Source: CAWDVH01 sp963805705 (GTDB lineage Bacteria; Actinomycetota; Actinomycetes; Streptosporangiales; Streptosporangiaceae). Taken from it: 64,000 nt of DNA. The translations under genes were made by a program, and so were the position numbers. The stretch spans positions 186,001 to 250,000 of the forward strand of contig CAWDVH010000001.1 in the NCBI GenBank assembly GCA_963805705.1. The letters are read 5' to 3'. Under the pieces are notes generated by a model. The model ran no database searches, was not told where the DNA came from, and was given only the letters and a program-made list of their open reading frames with translations. The first letter of the stretch is position 1; each line of letters opens with the position of its first letter. Positions 51,205 to 59,546 of the stretch are shown in pieces.

Positions 51205-53067
51205 TCATCCAGCCGGGTGGATCACCGCGGCGGAGCCGCCGCCTCTGCGGACCGGTTCCGCGGCGGCCAGGACCCGGCCGCGGCCGAGGAACTGAAGGCC
51301 GGTGGCGGCTCCGATATCGGGGCTGATCATGATGCTCGGGTCGAGCGGCGAGGTGTCGTCGATCGCGAACGACTGGCCGAGCTGCTCCAGGCCGGGCGTG
51401 GTCGGCGCGGCGATGAAGGCCGACTCGGCCTGAGTTACCGCGCTGTTGCGCTGCGACGCCCGCGGGGCCGCGATGGCCTGCGGCAGCGTCATGCCGAAGT
51501 CGATGCGGTTCAGCAGGATCTGCAGCACGGTCGTGATGATCGAGGCGCCGCCTGGCGAGCCGATCGCGAGCCACGGCCGGCCTGACCTGAGCACGATCGT
51601 CGGTGACATGCTGGAGCGCGGCCGCTTGCCCCCGGCGGGCAGGTTCGGATCGGGAACGCCCGGCTGCAGCGGCGTGAAATCGAAGTCGGTCAGCTCGTTG
51701 TTCAGCAGGAATCCGCGGCCAGGCACGACGATGCCGCTGCCGCCCAGTTCCTCAATGGTGTTGGTATAGGAAACGACGTCGCCGAGACGGTCCGTCACCA
51801 CGAAATGATTGGTGTTCGTGCCCTCATCGGGCTGGCGCGCCGTGGTCGGCCCCGAGGGGGTGCACCCGCCGGAACCCGCGAACGGGTTGCCGGGCGCGAC
51901 CGGGCTGGTCAGAGCGTGGCCGGGATTGATCAGGCAGGCGCGCTGGCGCGCGAATCCCCTGGACAGCAGCTGCCGCTGCGGCACGTTCACAAAGGCACGG
52001 TCGCCGATGTAGCGGTTACGGTCGGCGAAGGCGAGCCTGCTGGCCTCCAGGTAGTGGTGCAGGGCCTGGACCCTGGTCATCTTGGCCAGGTCGAAGTTGG
52101 ACAGGATGTTGAGCGCCTCGCCCGTGGTGATGCCTCCGCTGGAGGAGGGCGCCATTCCGTAAACGTCATAGCCGCGGTAGTTCACGTGCGTCGGGGCCCT
52201 GACGAGCGACGCGTAAGCACGCAGATCGCCGATCCGCATCAGGCCCGGCCGCGCCGTGAGCGTGGCGCCCGGAGCGAGCGGCAGGTGCCTGACGGCCTGC
52301 ACGATGTCAGCGCCCAGCGGGCCACCGTAGAAGTCGGTGACACCCCGGCGCCCGATCTGCGCGTAGGTACTCGCCAGCTGCGGATTACGGAAAGCCGATC
52401 CGACCGCGGGAAGCTGGCCGCCGGGCAGGAACAGCCGGCTGGTCGAGGAGAACTGGGCGAACCTCCCGGCATTCTCGCGGACCTCCTCGCGGAAGGTCGC
52501 GTCGACGGGGAACCCCTGGCGGGCGACGCGTTCGGCCGGGCGCAGCACCTGCGCGAGGGTCTTGGTGCCCCAGCGGCTGAGCGCCTTCTGCCAGGTCATC
52601 AGCGTCCCCGGCACCCCTACCGACAGGCCGCTCGTTACGGCGACGGGGAAGGGGAGCGGCTGGCCGGTGACCGGGTCGATGAACAGGTCGCTGGTGGCTA
52701 GCCGCGGCGTCGTTTCCCGGCCGTCGATGGTCGAGACGCGATGCGTACGCGCGTTGTAATAGACCAGATAGCCGCCGCCGCCGATGCCCGCGACGAACGG
52801 GTCGGCCACGCCGAGGGTCGCGGCGACCGCGACCGCGGCGTCGATCGCGTTGCCGCCGCGGCGCAGCACGCCCAGCCCGGCGGAAGTGGCCTCGACGTCA
52901 TCGGAGGCCACGGCACCGCCCGTTCCGACCGCGACCGCCTGCTGGGGCAGATACCCGGCGGACCGGACCGGCGCGGCCGCCGACGCGGGAAGGCCGGCGG
53001 CACCTGAGGCAACCAGGGCAGCGACGGCGGCCGATGCCGCGATCAGCACGCTTGCTCGCAACCGCAT
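51205..53067 (-). CDS. ggt: Gamma-glutamyltransferase (GGT)
   Basis: A 620-residue secreted or periplasm-side enzyme that cleaves glutathione-type gamma-glutamyl bonds. The signal peptide is MRLRASVLIAASAAVAALVASGAAG. Family marks are the large-subunit start VASDDVEATSAGLGVLRRGGNAIDAAVAVAA, the autocleavage Thr in EGTNTNHFVVTD and the small-subunit GGSGIVVPGRGFLLNNELTDF and SMSPTIVL. The residue after the catalytic Thr is Asn rather than Thr (NTNH). ATG 53067 has GGAAGGA; an ATG lies two codons earlier. It is separated by 118 bases from the glycoside hydrolase upstream on the same strand. Confidence 0.92.
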   Translation of the reverse strand: MRLRASVLIAASAAVAALVASGAAGLPASAAAPVRSAGYLPQQAVAVGTGGAVASDDVEATSAGLGVLRRGGNAIDAAVAVAATLGVADPFVAGIGGGGYLVYYNARTHRVSTIDGRETTPRLATSDLFIDPVTGQPLPFPVAVTSGLSVGVPGTLMTWQKALSRWGTKTLAQVLRPAERVARQGFPVDATFREEVRENAGRFAQFSSTSRLFLPGGQLPAVGSAFRNPQLASTYAQIGRRGVTDFYGGPLGADIVQAVRHLPLAPGATLTARPGLMRIGDLRAYASLVRAPTHVNYRGYDVYGMAPSSSGGITTGEALNILSNFDLAKMTRVQALHHYLEASRLAFADRNRYIGDRAFVNVPQRQLLSRGFARQRACLINPGHALTSPVAPGNPFAGSGGCTPSGPTTARQPDEGTNTNHFVVTDRLGDVVSYTNTIEELGGSGIVVPGRGFLLNNELTDFDFTPLQPGVPDPNLPAGGKRPRSSMSPTIVLRSGRPWLAIGSPGGASIITTVLQILLNRIDFGMTLPQAIAAPRASQRNSAVTQAESAFIAAPTTPGLEQLGQSFAIDDTSPLDPSIMISPDIGAATGLQFLGRGRVLAAAEPVRRGGGSAAVIHPAG

Positions 53068-53185
53068 GAGCATTCCTTCCGACCGGGTGACCCGCAGGCC
53101 CCATGAAATCCGCGGGCCACTACTACCGCTCAGGGAGCCGCCTAAACCACCCATCCCCGCAGGCGCCTGCGATGGGCGGTGCGGC

Positions 53186-54661
53186 TCAGATCGAGGCAAG
53201 CGGCGGCGTGACGAAGACGGGGGTGATGGACACCGGCAGGGACAGCCGGCCGTCGTGGCTGCGCATGGCCTGAGTCTGGCCGAAGACGTCGGTGACGATT
53301 GCGGCGGCGGCGCTCCACGGCCAGGTGATGGTGACCGGTGGCTCGTCCTCGCCGTCGAAGGCGTCGCGATGATCCCACAGAACCAGCAGCGTCCCGCGCC
53401 CGGCGCGGTCGACCTCGAACGCGTGCAGCGTCGGCAGGCCGGCGGTCGTGATGCGGGTCACGGTCCGCGCGCCGGCCAGCTGCCCGGCCAGGAGGGTGAA
53501 GGTCTGCGCGGCCGGATGACGCTGGCCGAGACGATCGCCCTGGTAGCCAAGCAGCGCGAGCTTGCCGATCATCAGGTGCATCATCTGGTGATGGTCGACG
53601 GGCCCGGGGATCTCGGGGGCGAGGTTCCAGTACGCGGTCCTGCGGACGCCGCCGGCCAGGGCCAGCAGGGTACGCATGACCACCTGGCGGCAGTTGATCC
53701 GCTGCCGCCTGGCTTCCAGCTCGGCCGGGCAGCCGGCCATGAACATCTGCAGCCGGGGCGGGAGGTCACCCATCCGGGCGTAAAGGGCGTCCATCGCGCG
53801 CCACTCCGGCGTGTCCTGCCCCGCCCGTGCCGTGAGCTCGCCGGTGCTCTGGGGCGGCGGGGCCTCGGCGAACGCGGCGGCGAACACCTCCTGCATGACC
53901 GCCACGGCCTCGGGGAACTCGAACGGCTGCGGACCGGCGTGCTCGCCGGCTACGACGGGCTTGAGGTACCCGTGCGCCCGCATGAACTGCCGGGCGGTGT
54001 CCAGGTCATGCGGCACGCTGGCCAGATCGCCGTACAGGTGCACGCTGAACAGGTCGAAGGCGTCCCGGCCGGCGGCGGCCACGTGGTCGAAGAACTGGCG
54101 CGGCGCGCTGCCCGGCGCGCTGCTGAACACGTCGTAACCGCAGCCGCCGAGGACGACCGCCGCGGCCGGGTCGGCGTCCTTGACCGCGGCGTACATGGTC
54201 TTCAGCTGCACGACGTACTCGGCGGCGGTGCCCGCCCACAGCAGGTCGGTGTTGCTCGGCTCGTTATCGCATTGCCAGTACCGCACGCGCCCCGCGCAAT
54301 GGCGCACCACCTGGCGCACGAATTCCCCGTACGCGCGCTGGTCGCGGGCCGGCGACGGAGGCAGGAAGTCAGTCGGCTGCCGGGTGCCCCAGGGCGAGCT
54401 GGAGCACAGGGTGATCCAGACCTCCTCATCGCCGTCCAGCTGCGCCAGCAGGGCGTCCACCGTTTCCCAGCGGTAGCGGCCGGGCTCCGGCTCCACCTGG
54501 CTCCAGTACAGGTACGCCCGGATCAGGGCGGCCCCGAGAGCCCGGGCCTGCGGGACGAACTCACCGGGCTCGCCGAACAAGCCGTAGCTGATGCCACGGA
54601 CGACGCCCAGCCGGATCCCCGGCGGGTCAAAGGCGCTGGTCATGGCGATGTCGCTGGCCAT
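53186..54661 (-). CDS. Glycoside hydrolase, GH39/GH5-like clan A
   Basis: A 491-residue (beta/alpha)8 hydrolase without a signal peptide. The acid/base Glu lies in YWQCDNEPSNTDLLW, and the nucleophile candidate is PVVAGEHAGPQPF, the NEP ... GE spacing of clan GH-A. The first strands are VVRGISYGLFGEPGEFVPQARALGAALIRAYLYWSQVEPEPGRY. A C-terminal beta domain (TLLVLWDHRD) follows the barrel. The sugar cleaved is not evident. It is divergent from the TetR gene at 54729 with two tandem operators between, so it is probably repressed by that regulator. Confidence 0.82.
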   Translation of the reverse strand: MASDIAMTSAFDPPGIRLGVVRGISYGLFGEPGEFVPQARALGAALIRAYLYWSQVEPEPGRYRWETVDALLAQLDGDEEVWITLCSSSPWGTRQPTDFLPPSPARDQRAYGEFVRQVVRHCAGRVRYWQCDNEPSNTDLLWAGTAAEYVVQLKTMYAAVKDADPAAAVVLGGCGYDVFSSAPGSAPRQFFDHVAAAGRDAFDLFSVHLYGDLASVPHDLDTARQFMRAHGYLKPVVAGEHAGPQPFEFPEAVAVMQEVFAAAFAEAPPPQSTGELTARAGQDTPEWRAMDALYARMGDLPPRLQMFMAGCPAELEARRQRINCRQVVMRTLLALAGGVRRTAYWNLAPEIPGPVDHHQMMHLMIGKLALLGYQGDRLGQRHPAAQTFTLLAGQLAGARTVTRITTAGLPTLHAFEVDRAGRGTLLVLWDHRDAFDGEDEPPVTITWPWSAAAAIVTDVFGQTQAMRSHDGRLSLPVSITPVFVTPPLASI

Positions 54662-54684
54662 GGTAGCCTGCCTCCCAGGTTCGT

Positions 54685-54723
54685 GAGTTTATCTAGTAAA
54701 CTCAGAGTTTATATCGTACACTC
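54685..54723. promoter_or_regulatory. Two tandem 19-bp TetR operators
   Basis: GAGTTTA, a 5-base spacer and TAAACTC at 54685-54703 is a perfect palindrome. One base later GAGTTTA, a 5-base spacer and TACACTC at 54705-54723 repeats it with one mismatch. The sites are 20 bases apart on the same face of the helix and fill the 67 bases between the divergent glycoside hydrolase and TetR genes. Confidence 0.8.
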
Positions 54724-54728
54724 CAGAT

Positions 54729-55472
54729 ATGCGCAAGCTCGCCGGTACACCTGACCCGGTCCCGCTGATCTGGACGCAGCCGCCGCCGCCACGGCAGCGA
54801 TCCCTCGGCCGGGAGGAGATCGTGGCCGCCGCGATAGGCCTCGCCGACGAGGCCGGGACGGCCGCGCTGACCATGAAGGCGGTCGCCGCCCGGCTGGGCC
54901 CGTACTCACCGATGGCGCTCTACCGGTACGTGCACAGCAAGGACGGCCTGGTGGACCTGATGCTCGACACCGCCACCGCCGAGATCCCGCTGCCCGCCCG
55001 GCCGGGGCCGAGCTGGCGCGGCGACCTGGCCGCCCTGGCCGCGCAGACCCGGCAGATGACCGGGCGGCATCCCTGGTACGCCCAGCTGTTCCACAGCCGC
55101 CCGCCCGTGGGACCACACATGATGCAGCGGCTGGAGTTCATGCTGGAAGTGCTCACGGCGCAGGGCGCGAGCACGGCCGCGGCGATGACCTACGCCGCCC
55201 TGATCGACCGGCACATTCTCGGCAGCGGGCAGCAGGAGGCGCAGGAGGCCCAGATGGCCAGGCGGCACGGGCTGGACGACGAAGCGAGCCTGCAGGCCGC
55301 GCTGGCCGTCGTCCGCGACCTGGCCGCCGCCAGCGGGCGGTACCCGCACCTGACCAGGTGGCTCGCGCAGCCCGCCGGGCCGTCCGCCGACGAGCAGTTC
55401 GAGCTCGGGCTCGGCTTTCTCCTCGACGGCATCGCCGCTCAGCTGGCCGGCCAGCCGCCGTTCCTCTGCTAA
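54729..55472 (+). CDS. TetR-family regulator with TetR-type C-terminal domain
   Basis: A 247-residue regulator. The DNA-binding part is LGREEIVAAAIGLADEAGTAALTMKAVAARLG then MALYRYVHSKDGLVDLMLDTA, close to true TetR proteins. The C-terminal domain continues LEFMLEVLTAQGASTAAAMTYAALIDRHILGSG, typical of the tetracycline-repressor C-terminal domain group. ATG 54729 lies 5 bases beyond the second operator, implying autoregulation. It most likely also controls the divergent glycoside hydrolase. Confidence 0.9.
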   Translation: MRKLAGTPDPVPLIWTQPPPPRQRSLGREEIVAAAIGLADEAGTAALTMKAVAARLGPYSPMALYRYVHSKDGLVDLMLDTATAEIPLPARPGPSWRGDLAALAAQTRQMTGRHPWYAQLFHSRPPVGPHMMQRLEFMLEVLTAQGASTAAAMTYAALIDRHILGSGQQEAQEAQMARRHGLDDEASLQAALAVVRDLAAASGRYPHLTRWLAQPAGPSADEQFELGLGFLLDGIAAQLAGQPPFLC

Positions 55473-55579
55473 CAGCAGATTCTCTTGGCCGGCTCCGGGG
55501 AGGCGAGCCATCGTTGACCGTGACTCCGGGATTTCCGGGGCCGGAGCTGACCGCAGGTAGAGCTGAGAGCAGGGAGACC

Positions 55580-56200
55580 ATGCAGACTGCCGTGGCCGAG
55601 ATCACCACGACCGCCGGGACGCTCGATGAGCAGCTGAGCGCCCGGCTCCTGCACCAGCGCATCATCGTGCTCGGCGCCGAGGTCGACGACCAGGTGGCCA
55701 ACCGGCTCTGTGCCCAGCTGCTGCTGCTCTCGGCCGAGGACCCACGCAGCGATATCAGCCTGTTCATCAACTCGCCCGGCGGCTCGGTCAGCGCGGGACT
55801 GGCCATCTACGACACGATGCGGCTGATCCCCAACGACGTCAGCACGCTGGCGATGGGCCTGGCCGCGAGCATGGGCCAGTTCCTGCTGTGTGCCGGGACC
55901 GCCGGCAAGCGGTTCAGCCTGCCGCACGCCCAGGTGCTGATGCACCAGGGCTCGGCCGGCTTCGGCGGCACCGCAGCCGATGTCGAGATCTACGCCGAGC
56001 AACTCGAGCGGACGGGGGCCACCATGATCAGCCTGATCTCGAAGCACACCGGGCAGCCGGCGCAGACCATCGCGCACGACAGCCTGCGGGACCGCTGGTT
56101 CAGCGCCGAGGAAGCCCGCGACTACGGGATCATCGACCGCATCGTGGAGCGGGTCGACGATGTCCGGCCCGCAGTCGTCAGCCGGACGGCAGGGCTGTGA
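55580..56200 (+). CDS. clpP: ATP-dependent Clp protease proteolytic subunit (ClpP1-like)
   Basis: A 206-residue ClpP serine protease subunit, which forms ring-shaped chambers fed by ClpX or ClpC unfoldases. The catalytic Ser97 is in AMGLAASMGQFLL and His122 in AQVLMHQGSAGFGG; the handle-helix region is SAEEARDYGIIDRIVE. ATG 55580 has AGGGAG. It is followed after 2 bases by a second clpP, the usual actinobacterial pair. The convergent ClgR-like gene at 56820 suggests ClgR control, but I found no clear GTTCGC-type box in the 107-base leader. Confidence 0.92.
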   Translation: MQTAVAEITTTAGTLDEQLSARLLHQRIIVLGAEVDDQVANRLCAQLLLLSAEDPRSDISLFINSPGGSVSAGLAIYDTMRLIPNDVSTLAMGLAASMGQFLLCAGTAGKRFSLPHAQVLMHQGSAGFGGTAADVEIYAEQLERTGATMISLISKHTGQPAQTIAHDSLRDRWFSAEEARDYGIIDRIVERVDDVRPAVVSRTAGL

Positions 56201-56202
56201 TC

Positions 56203-56816
56203 ATGGGCCAGTACGCGATCCCCACCGTGATCGAGAAGACCCCGGCCGGCGAGCGGGCCTACGACATCTACTCCCGCCTGCTCTCCGACCGGATCGTCTT
56301 CCTCGGCACCGAGATTGACGACGGCGTCGCCAACGTGGTGATGGCGCAGCTGCTTCACCTCGAGTCAGCCAGTCCCGACCTCGAGATCAGCCTGTACATC
56401 AATTCCCCGGGCGGCTCCTACAGTGCGCTGACCGCGATCTACGACACGATGCAGTACATCCGGCCCGACGTCGCCACCATCTGCATGGGGCAGGCGTCGT
56501 CGGCGGCAGCGGTGCTTCTGGCCGCCGGCGCTCCGGCCGGCGGGCTGTCCTGCGGCACGCCAAGGTGCTGCTGCACCAGCCGTCCAGTCAGGCTCAGGGA
56601 GCCCTGCCGGACCTGGCCATCCAGGCCAAGGACGTGGCCAGGGTCCGAGCCGAGGTGGACGAGATCCTCAGCAATCACACCGGCCATCCGGTAGCCAAGA
56701 TCAGGAACGACACCGACCGGAACAAGACCTTCAGTGCCCGCGAAGCCGTCGACTACGGCCTGGCGGATGAGGTCATCACCAGCCGCACGGCAGCGGCCGA
56801 GCTAGCCGGCGCCTGA
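56203..56816 (+). pseudogene. clpP: ClpP2-like protease subunit, one frameshift
   Basis: The second ClpP subunit, partner of the gene at 55580. The first frame gives LSDRIVFLGTEIDDGVANVVMAQLLHLES and the catalytic region ICMGQASSAAAVLLAAGAP. After that the frame changes near 56530-56545: the expected RRAVLRHAKVLLHQPSSQAQG (catalytic His) continues in another frame to the stop at 56814-56816, ending in AREAVDYGLADEVITSR. One missing G in CTCCGGCCGGCGGG would explain it. All catalytic parts are present, so sequencing error is likely; a real break would remove the His. ATG 56203. Confidence 0.85.
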
Positions 56817-56819
56817 TGG

Positions 56820-57203
56820 TCACGCGGCCAGCAGGCTGACGGCATCGCCGGGACCGCGCCCCGCAGGCGGGACGCGGCGCCCGCGGATGGCCGCCAGGGC
56901 GATGACCGAGGCACGCCGGGCGCGGTCATCGGCCAGGTCGCGCCCGACCTCGGCCAGCACGTCAGACAGCTCGATCTGGAGAGCATCGCAGATGGCGGCC
57001 AGGATCTCCGAGGAGGCTTCCTTGCGCCCGCGCTCCAGCTCCGACAGATACGGCACTGAGACACTCGAGACCCGCGCCACGTCGGCCAGGGTCCGGCGCT
57101 GGCCGAGCCGGGTGCGGCGCAATACGTCACCGAGCATCGTCCGCAGCAGAGGCCTGGATCGCGGCTCGCGACCACGCGGGCCGATCACGGCCGGATCGAG
57201 CAT
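56820..57203 (-). CDS. ClgR-like XRE-family regulator
   Basis: A 127-residue helix-turn-helix regulator. The DNA-binding core GDVLRRTRLGQRRTLADVARVSSVSVPYLSELERGRKEASSEILAAICDAL closely follows ClgR, the activator of clp genes and other stress targets in actinobacteria. The C-terminus (RRASVIALAAIRGRR) is short and Arg/Ala-rich, where ClgR often has a degron ending in Ala-Ala; here the protein ends LLAA, which fits Clp-mediated turnover. ATG 57203 is chosen for GGAAGGGA seven bases upstream. It is convergent with clpP2, 3 bases apart. Confidence 0.85.
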   Translation of the reverse strand: MLDPAVIGPRGREPRSRPLLRTMLGDVLRRTRLGQRRTLADVARVSSVSVPYLSELERGRKEASSEILAAICDALQIELSDVLAEVGRDLADDRARRASVIALAAIRGRRVPPAGRGPGDAVSLLAA

Positions 57204-57419
57204 TGCCGTTCCCTTCCTGGCTGCCATGATGACCCGTCGTCCCGGAGTCTGGGTCACGTCACGGTACCTACGACCCGGCCGGCCACGGAAGCCCCTTTCG
57301 CAGCGGGCGTAAGGCGGCCTGCGGACAATGCGATGGCGGCGCGACCAGCTGCGGCTGGCCGCACCTGGTGATCCGGCCGGGTACGGAATGATCGCCGGCG
57401 GGCCGCAGTTGCCGCGTGC

Positions 57420-58118
57420 ATGACGACGGTGGGATTTATCGGCAGCGGAAGGATCGGCAGCACGGTCGCCAGGCTCAGCGTGGCGGCCGGGCATCCGGTG
57501 GTGCTGAGCAATTCCCGCGGCCCCGAGACGCTGCAGGACCTCGCCGGCGAGCTCGGGCCGCTGGCCAGGGCCGGGACCGGCGCGCAGGCGGCCGCCGCGG
57601 GCGAGATAGTCGTGGTCGCGATCCCGCTGAAGGCCTACCGCAGCGTTTCCGCCGAGCCGCTGACCGGAAAGGTAGTCATCGACACCACCAACTACTACCC
57701 GCAGCGGGATGGGCAGATCACTGACCTGGACAACGGGCTGGTCACCAGCAGCGAACTGCTGCAGCGGCACCTGCCGGCGGCTGCGGTCGTGAAGGCCTTC
57801 AACAACATCTTCTTCCAGCACCTGCAGTCACTGGCCCGGCCGTCCGGGGCGGCCGACCGCACGTTCCTGCCCATCGCGGGCGACGATCCGGATGCGAAAT
57901 CGGCGGTCACCGCATTCCTCGACTCGATCGGCTACGGCGCCGTCGATGCCGGCCCGCTCGCCGAAGGATGGCGCCAGCAGCCCGGCACGCCGGCCTACGG
58001 GCCTCCCTACGGATCGTTCGACGATCCAGCTGGCACGCCCGCCGACCTCGATAGGGTGCGCCGCGCGCTGGCGGAGGCTCGCCGGTCAGCACGGGGAGCC
58101 CGGCCGCAGCGCCGGTGA
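57420..58118 (+). CDS. NADPH-dependent F420 reductase-like / NAD(P)-binding protein
   Basis: A 232-residue Rossmann protein. The N-terminal nucleotide fold is MTTVGFIGSGRIGSTVARLSVAAGHPVVLSNSRG, where the NSR after strand 2 favours NADP; IVVVAIPLKAYRSV and VVIDTTNYY follow, and AAVVKAFNNIFFQHL is the common NADPH:F420 reductase/oxidoreductase segment. The C-terminal quarter (YGPPYGSFDDPAGTPADLDRVRRAL) differs from classical F420:NADP reductase, so it may reduce another substrate. ATG 57420. It is divergent from the ClgR gene (216 bases) and followed by a cupin. Confidence 0.88.
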   Translation: MTTVGFIGSGRIGSTVARLSVAAGHPVVLSNSRGPETLQDLAGELGPLARAGTGAQAAAAGEIVVVAIPLKAYRSVSAEPLTGKVVIDTTNYYPQRDGQITDLDNGLVTSSELLQRHLPAAAVVKAFNNIFFQHLQSLARPSGAADRTFLPIAGDDPDAKSAVTAFLDSIGYGAVDAGPLAEGWRQQPGTPAYGPPYGSFDDPAGTPADLDRVRRALAEARRSARGARPQRR

Positions 58119-58136
58119 TGCTCGGGAGGATCACCG

Positions 58137-58673
58137 ATGATGGTGACCAGGCAGGAGCGACCGAGGAGAGTGACTGTGTCCTACCCAGAACCGCGCTACC
58201 ACGGCGACACCGGCGAGCAGAGCGCGACCTTCCGGCCTCGATCCGCCGCGCCTGAGCTGCGGAACATGCCCGGTAACAACGTCCATTACCTGGCCACGGC
58301 CGCATCGACGGGCGGCGACTTCGGCCTGTACCGATGGGATTTCGGCCCGCAGCGGAGCGGCCCCGACGCGCACTTCCACAAGGCGATCTCCGAGTCGTTC
58401 TTCATCCTGTCCGGCACGATCCGGCTCTTCAACGGGACCCAGTGGGCCAGCGCGACCGAAGGCGAGTTCCTGTACGTCCCGCCGGGCGGCATCCACGGGT
58501 TCCGCAACGAATCGGAACAGCTCGCGTCCATGCTGTTGCTGTTCACGCCAGGCGCGCCGCGCGAGGAGTACTTCGAGACGCTCGCCGCGATCGCGCAGGG
58601 CCAGCAAGTCCTCACCGGCGACGAGCGGGCTGAGTTCATGATCCGCCATGACACCTTCTGGCTGGACAGCTGA
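58137..58673 (+). CDS. Cupin-domain protein
   Basis: A 178-residue cupin. Motif 1 is GPDAHFHKAISESFFILSGTIRLF and motif 2 GEFLYVPPGGIHGFRNESEQ, with three His and a Glu expected to bind a metal. C-terminal residues form a helix (REEYFETLAAIAQGQ). ATG 58137 has GGGAGG seven bases upstream; GTG 58173 (SYPEPRYHGD) is an alternative. It is 18 bases after the reductase-like gene and may be co-transcribed. Confidence 0.85.
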   Translation: MMVTRQERPRRVTVSYPEPRYHGDTGEQSATFRPRSAAPELRNMPGNNVHYLATAASTGGDFGLYRWDFGPQRSGPDAHFHKAISESFFILSGTIRLFNGTQWASATEGEFLYVPPGGIHGFRNESEQLASMLLLFTPGAPREEYFETLAAIAQGQQVLTGDERAEFMIRHDTFWLDS

Positions 58674-58735
58674 CTGCGCTCAGCGTGGCGGACCGCGAAT
58701 TCTCCGCCGAGCCCGAGCCCGAGGGCGGCGTGCGG

Positions 58736-59410
58736 CTAAGGGCCGCCTGCAGCTATATGCGCGCGTACCTCCTCGACCTGCCGCGCGATGACAGGAGCCC
58801 CGCTGGCCTCAGCGATCGCGGCCGCCTCCTCGGCCAGGGCCAGCGCCTCGTCCCGGCGGCCCTGCCCGGCGGCGATGTAGGCCAGGCCCACCAGATTCGC
58901 GGCCACGCCGGGCAGGAGCCCGATCTCCCGGCGGATCCGCACCGATTCCTCCAGCCGCTCTCGCGCCGCGTCCGGCCGGCCGGCGGCATGCTCGGCGATG
59001 CCCAGGTGCCGCAGCGCGTCGGACATCGTCGGCTGGTCGCCAGAGCGAGCCGCCAGCTCGCAGGACCGGTCAAGGACGGGGACCGCGGCGTCATGGTCGC
59101 GCCGGACTATCTGGTGGCAGCATCCGATCCAGAACAGCGACTCGGCCTCACCGCGCATGTCACCGAGCTCTCGGTAGAGCTGCGCCGCACGCTCGAACAA
59201 CGCCAGCTCGCGCGGATCCTCGGCCGGCTGCGGGTCCCGGATTCGCTGAGCCAGGAACCGTCCGTGGATGATCCGACCGCGGGCCAGGGCCAGATCGGCC
59301 TCGACCGCGTCCAGTTCCCGGTCGGCTACCGCCAGCACGCTGACATCGTCACCGAAGATAGAACGCTCATACAGCAGCCTGGCCCGTTCGATTCGCTCAT
59401 CCGCGCTCAT
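58736..59410 (-). CDS. Tetratricopeptide-repeat protein
   Basis: A 224-residue all-helical protein. Helix pairs with TPR spacing run from RELALFERAAQLYRELGDMRGEAESLFWIGCCHQ through AVPVLDRSCELAARSG, DALRHLGIAEHAAGRPDAARERLEESVRI and LVGLAYIAAGQGRRDEALALAEEAAAIAEASG. Probable protein-protein scaffold; no enzymatic domain. ATG 59410 is the start before the first helix; the much longer in-frame extension is antisense to isochorismate synthase. It is divergent from that gene. Confidence 0.8.
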   Translation of the reverse strand: MSADERIERARLLYERSIFGDDVSVLAVADRELDAVEADLALARGRIIHGRFLAQRIRDPQPAEDPRELALFERAAQLYRELGDMRGEAESLFWIGCCHQIVRRDHDAAVPVLDRSCELAARSGDQPTMSDALRHLGIAEHAAGRPDAARERLEESVRIRREIGLLPGVAANLVGLAYIAAGQGRRDEALALAEEAAAIAEASGAPVIARQVEEVRAHIAAGGP

Positions 59411-59546
59411 CCCGCCCGCGAGTCTAGCTTCCGGCCCGGCCCCCGCATCTGACACCTCGCCGGCCAGCCGGCGCGGGATGGGACAATGATCCATGCCCGG
59501 GCCACTCGCCGGAGCCCTGACCACCGCACCCCCGAGGTTTTCCTTG

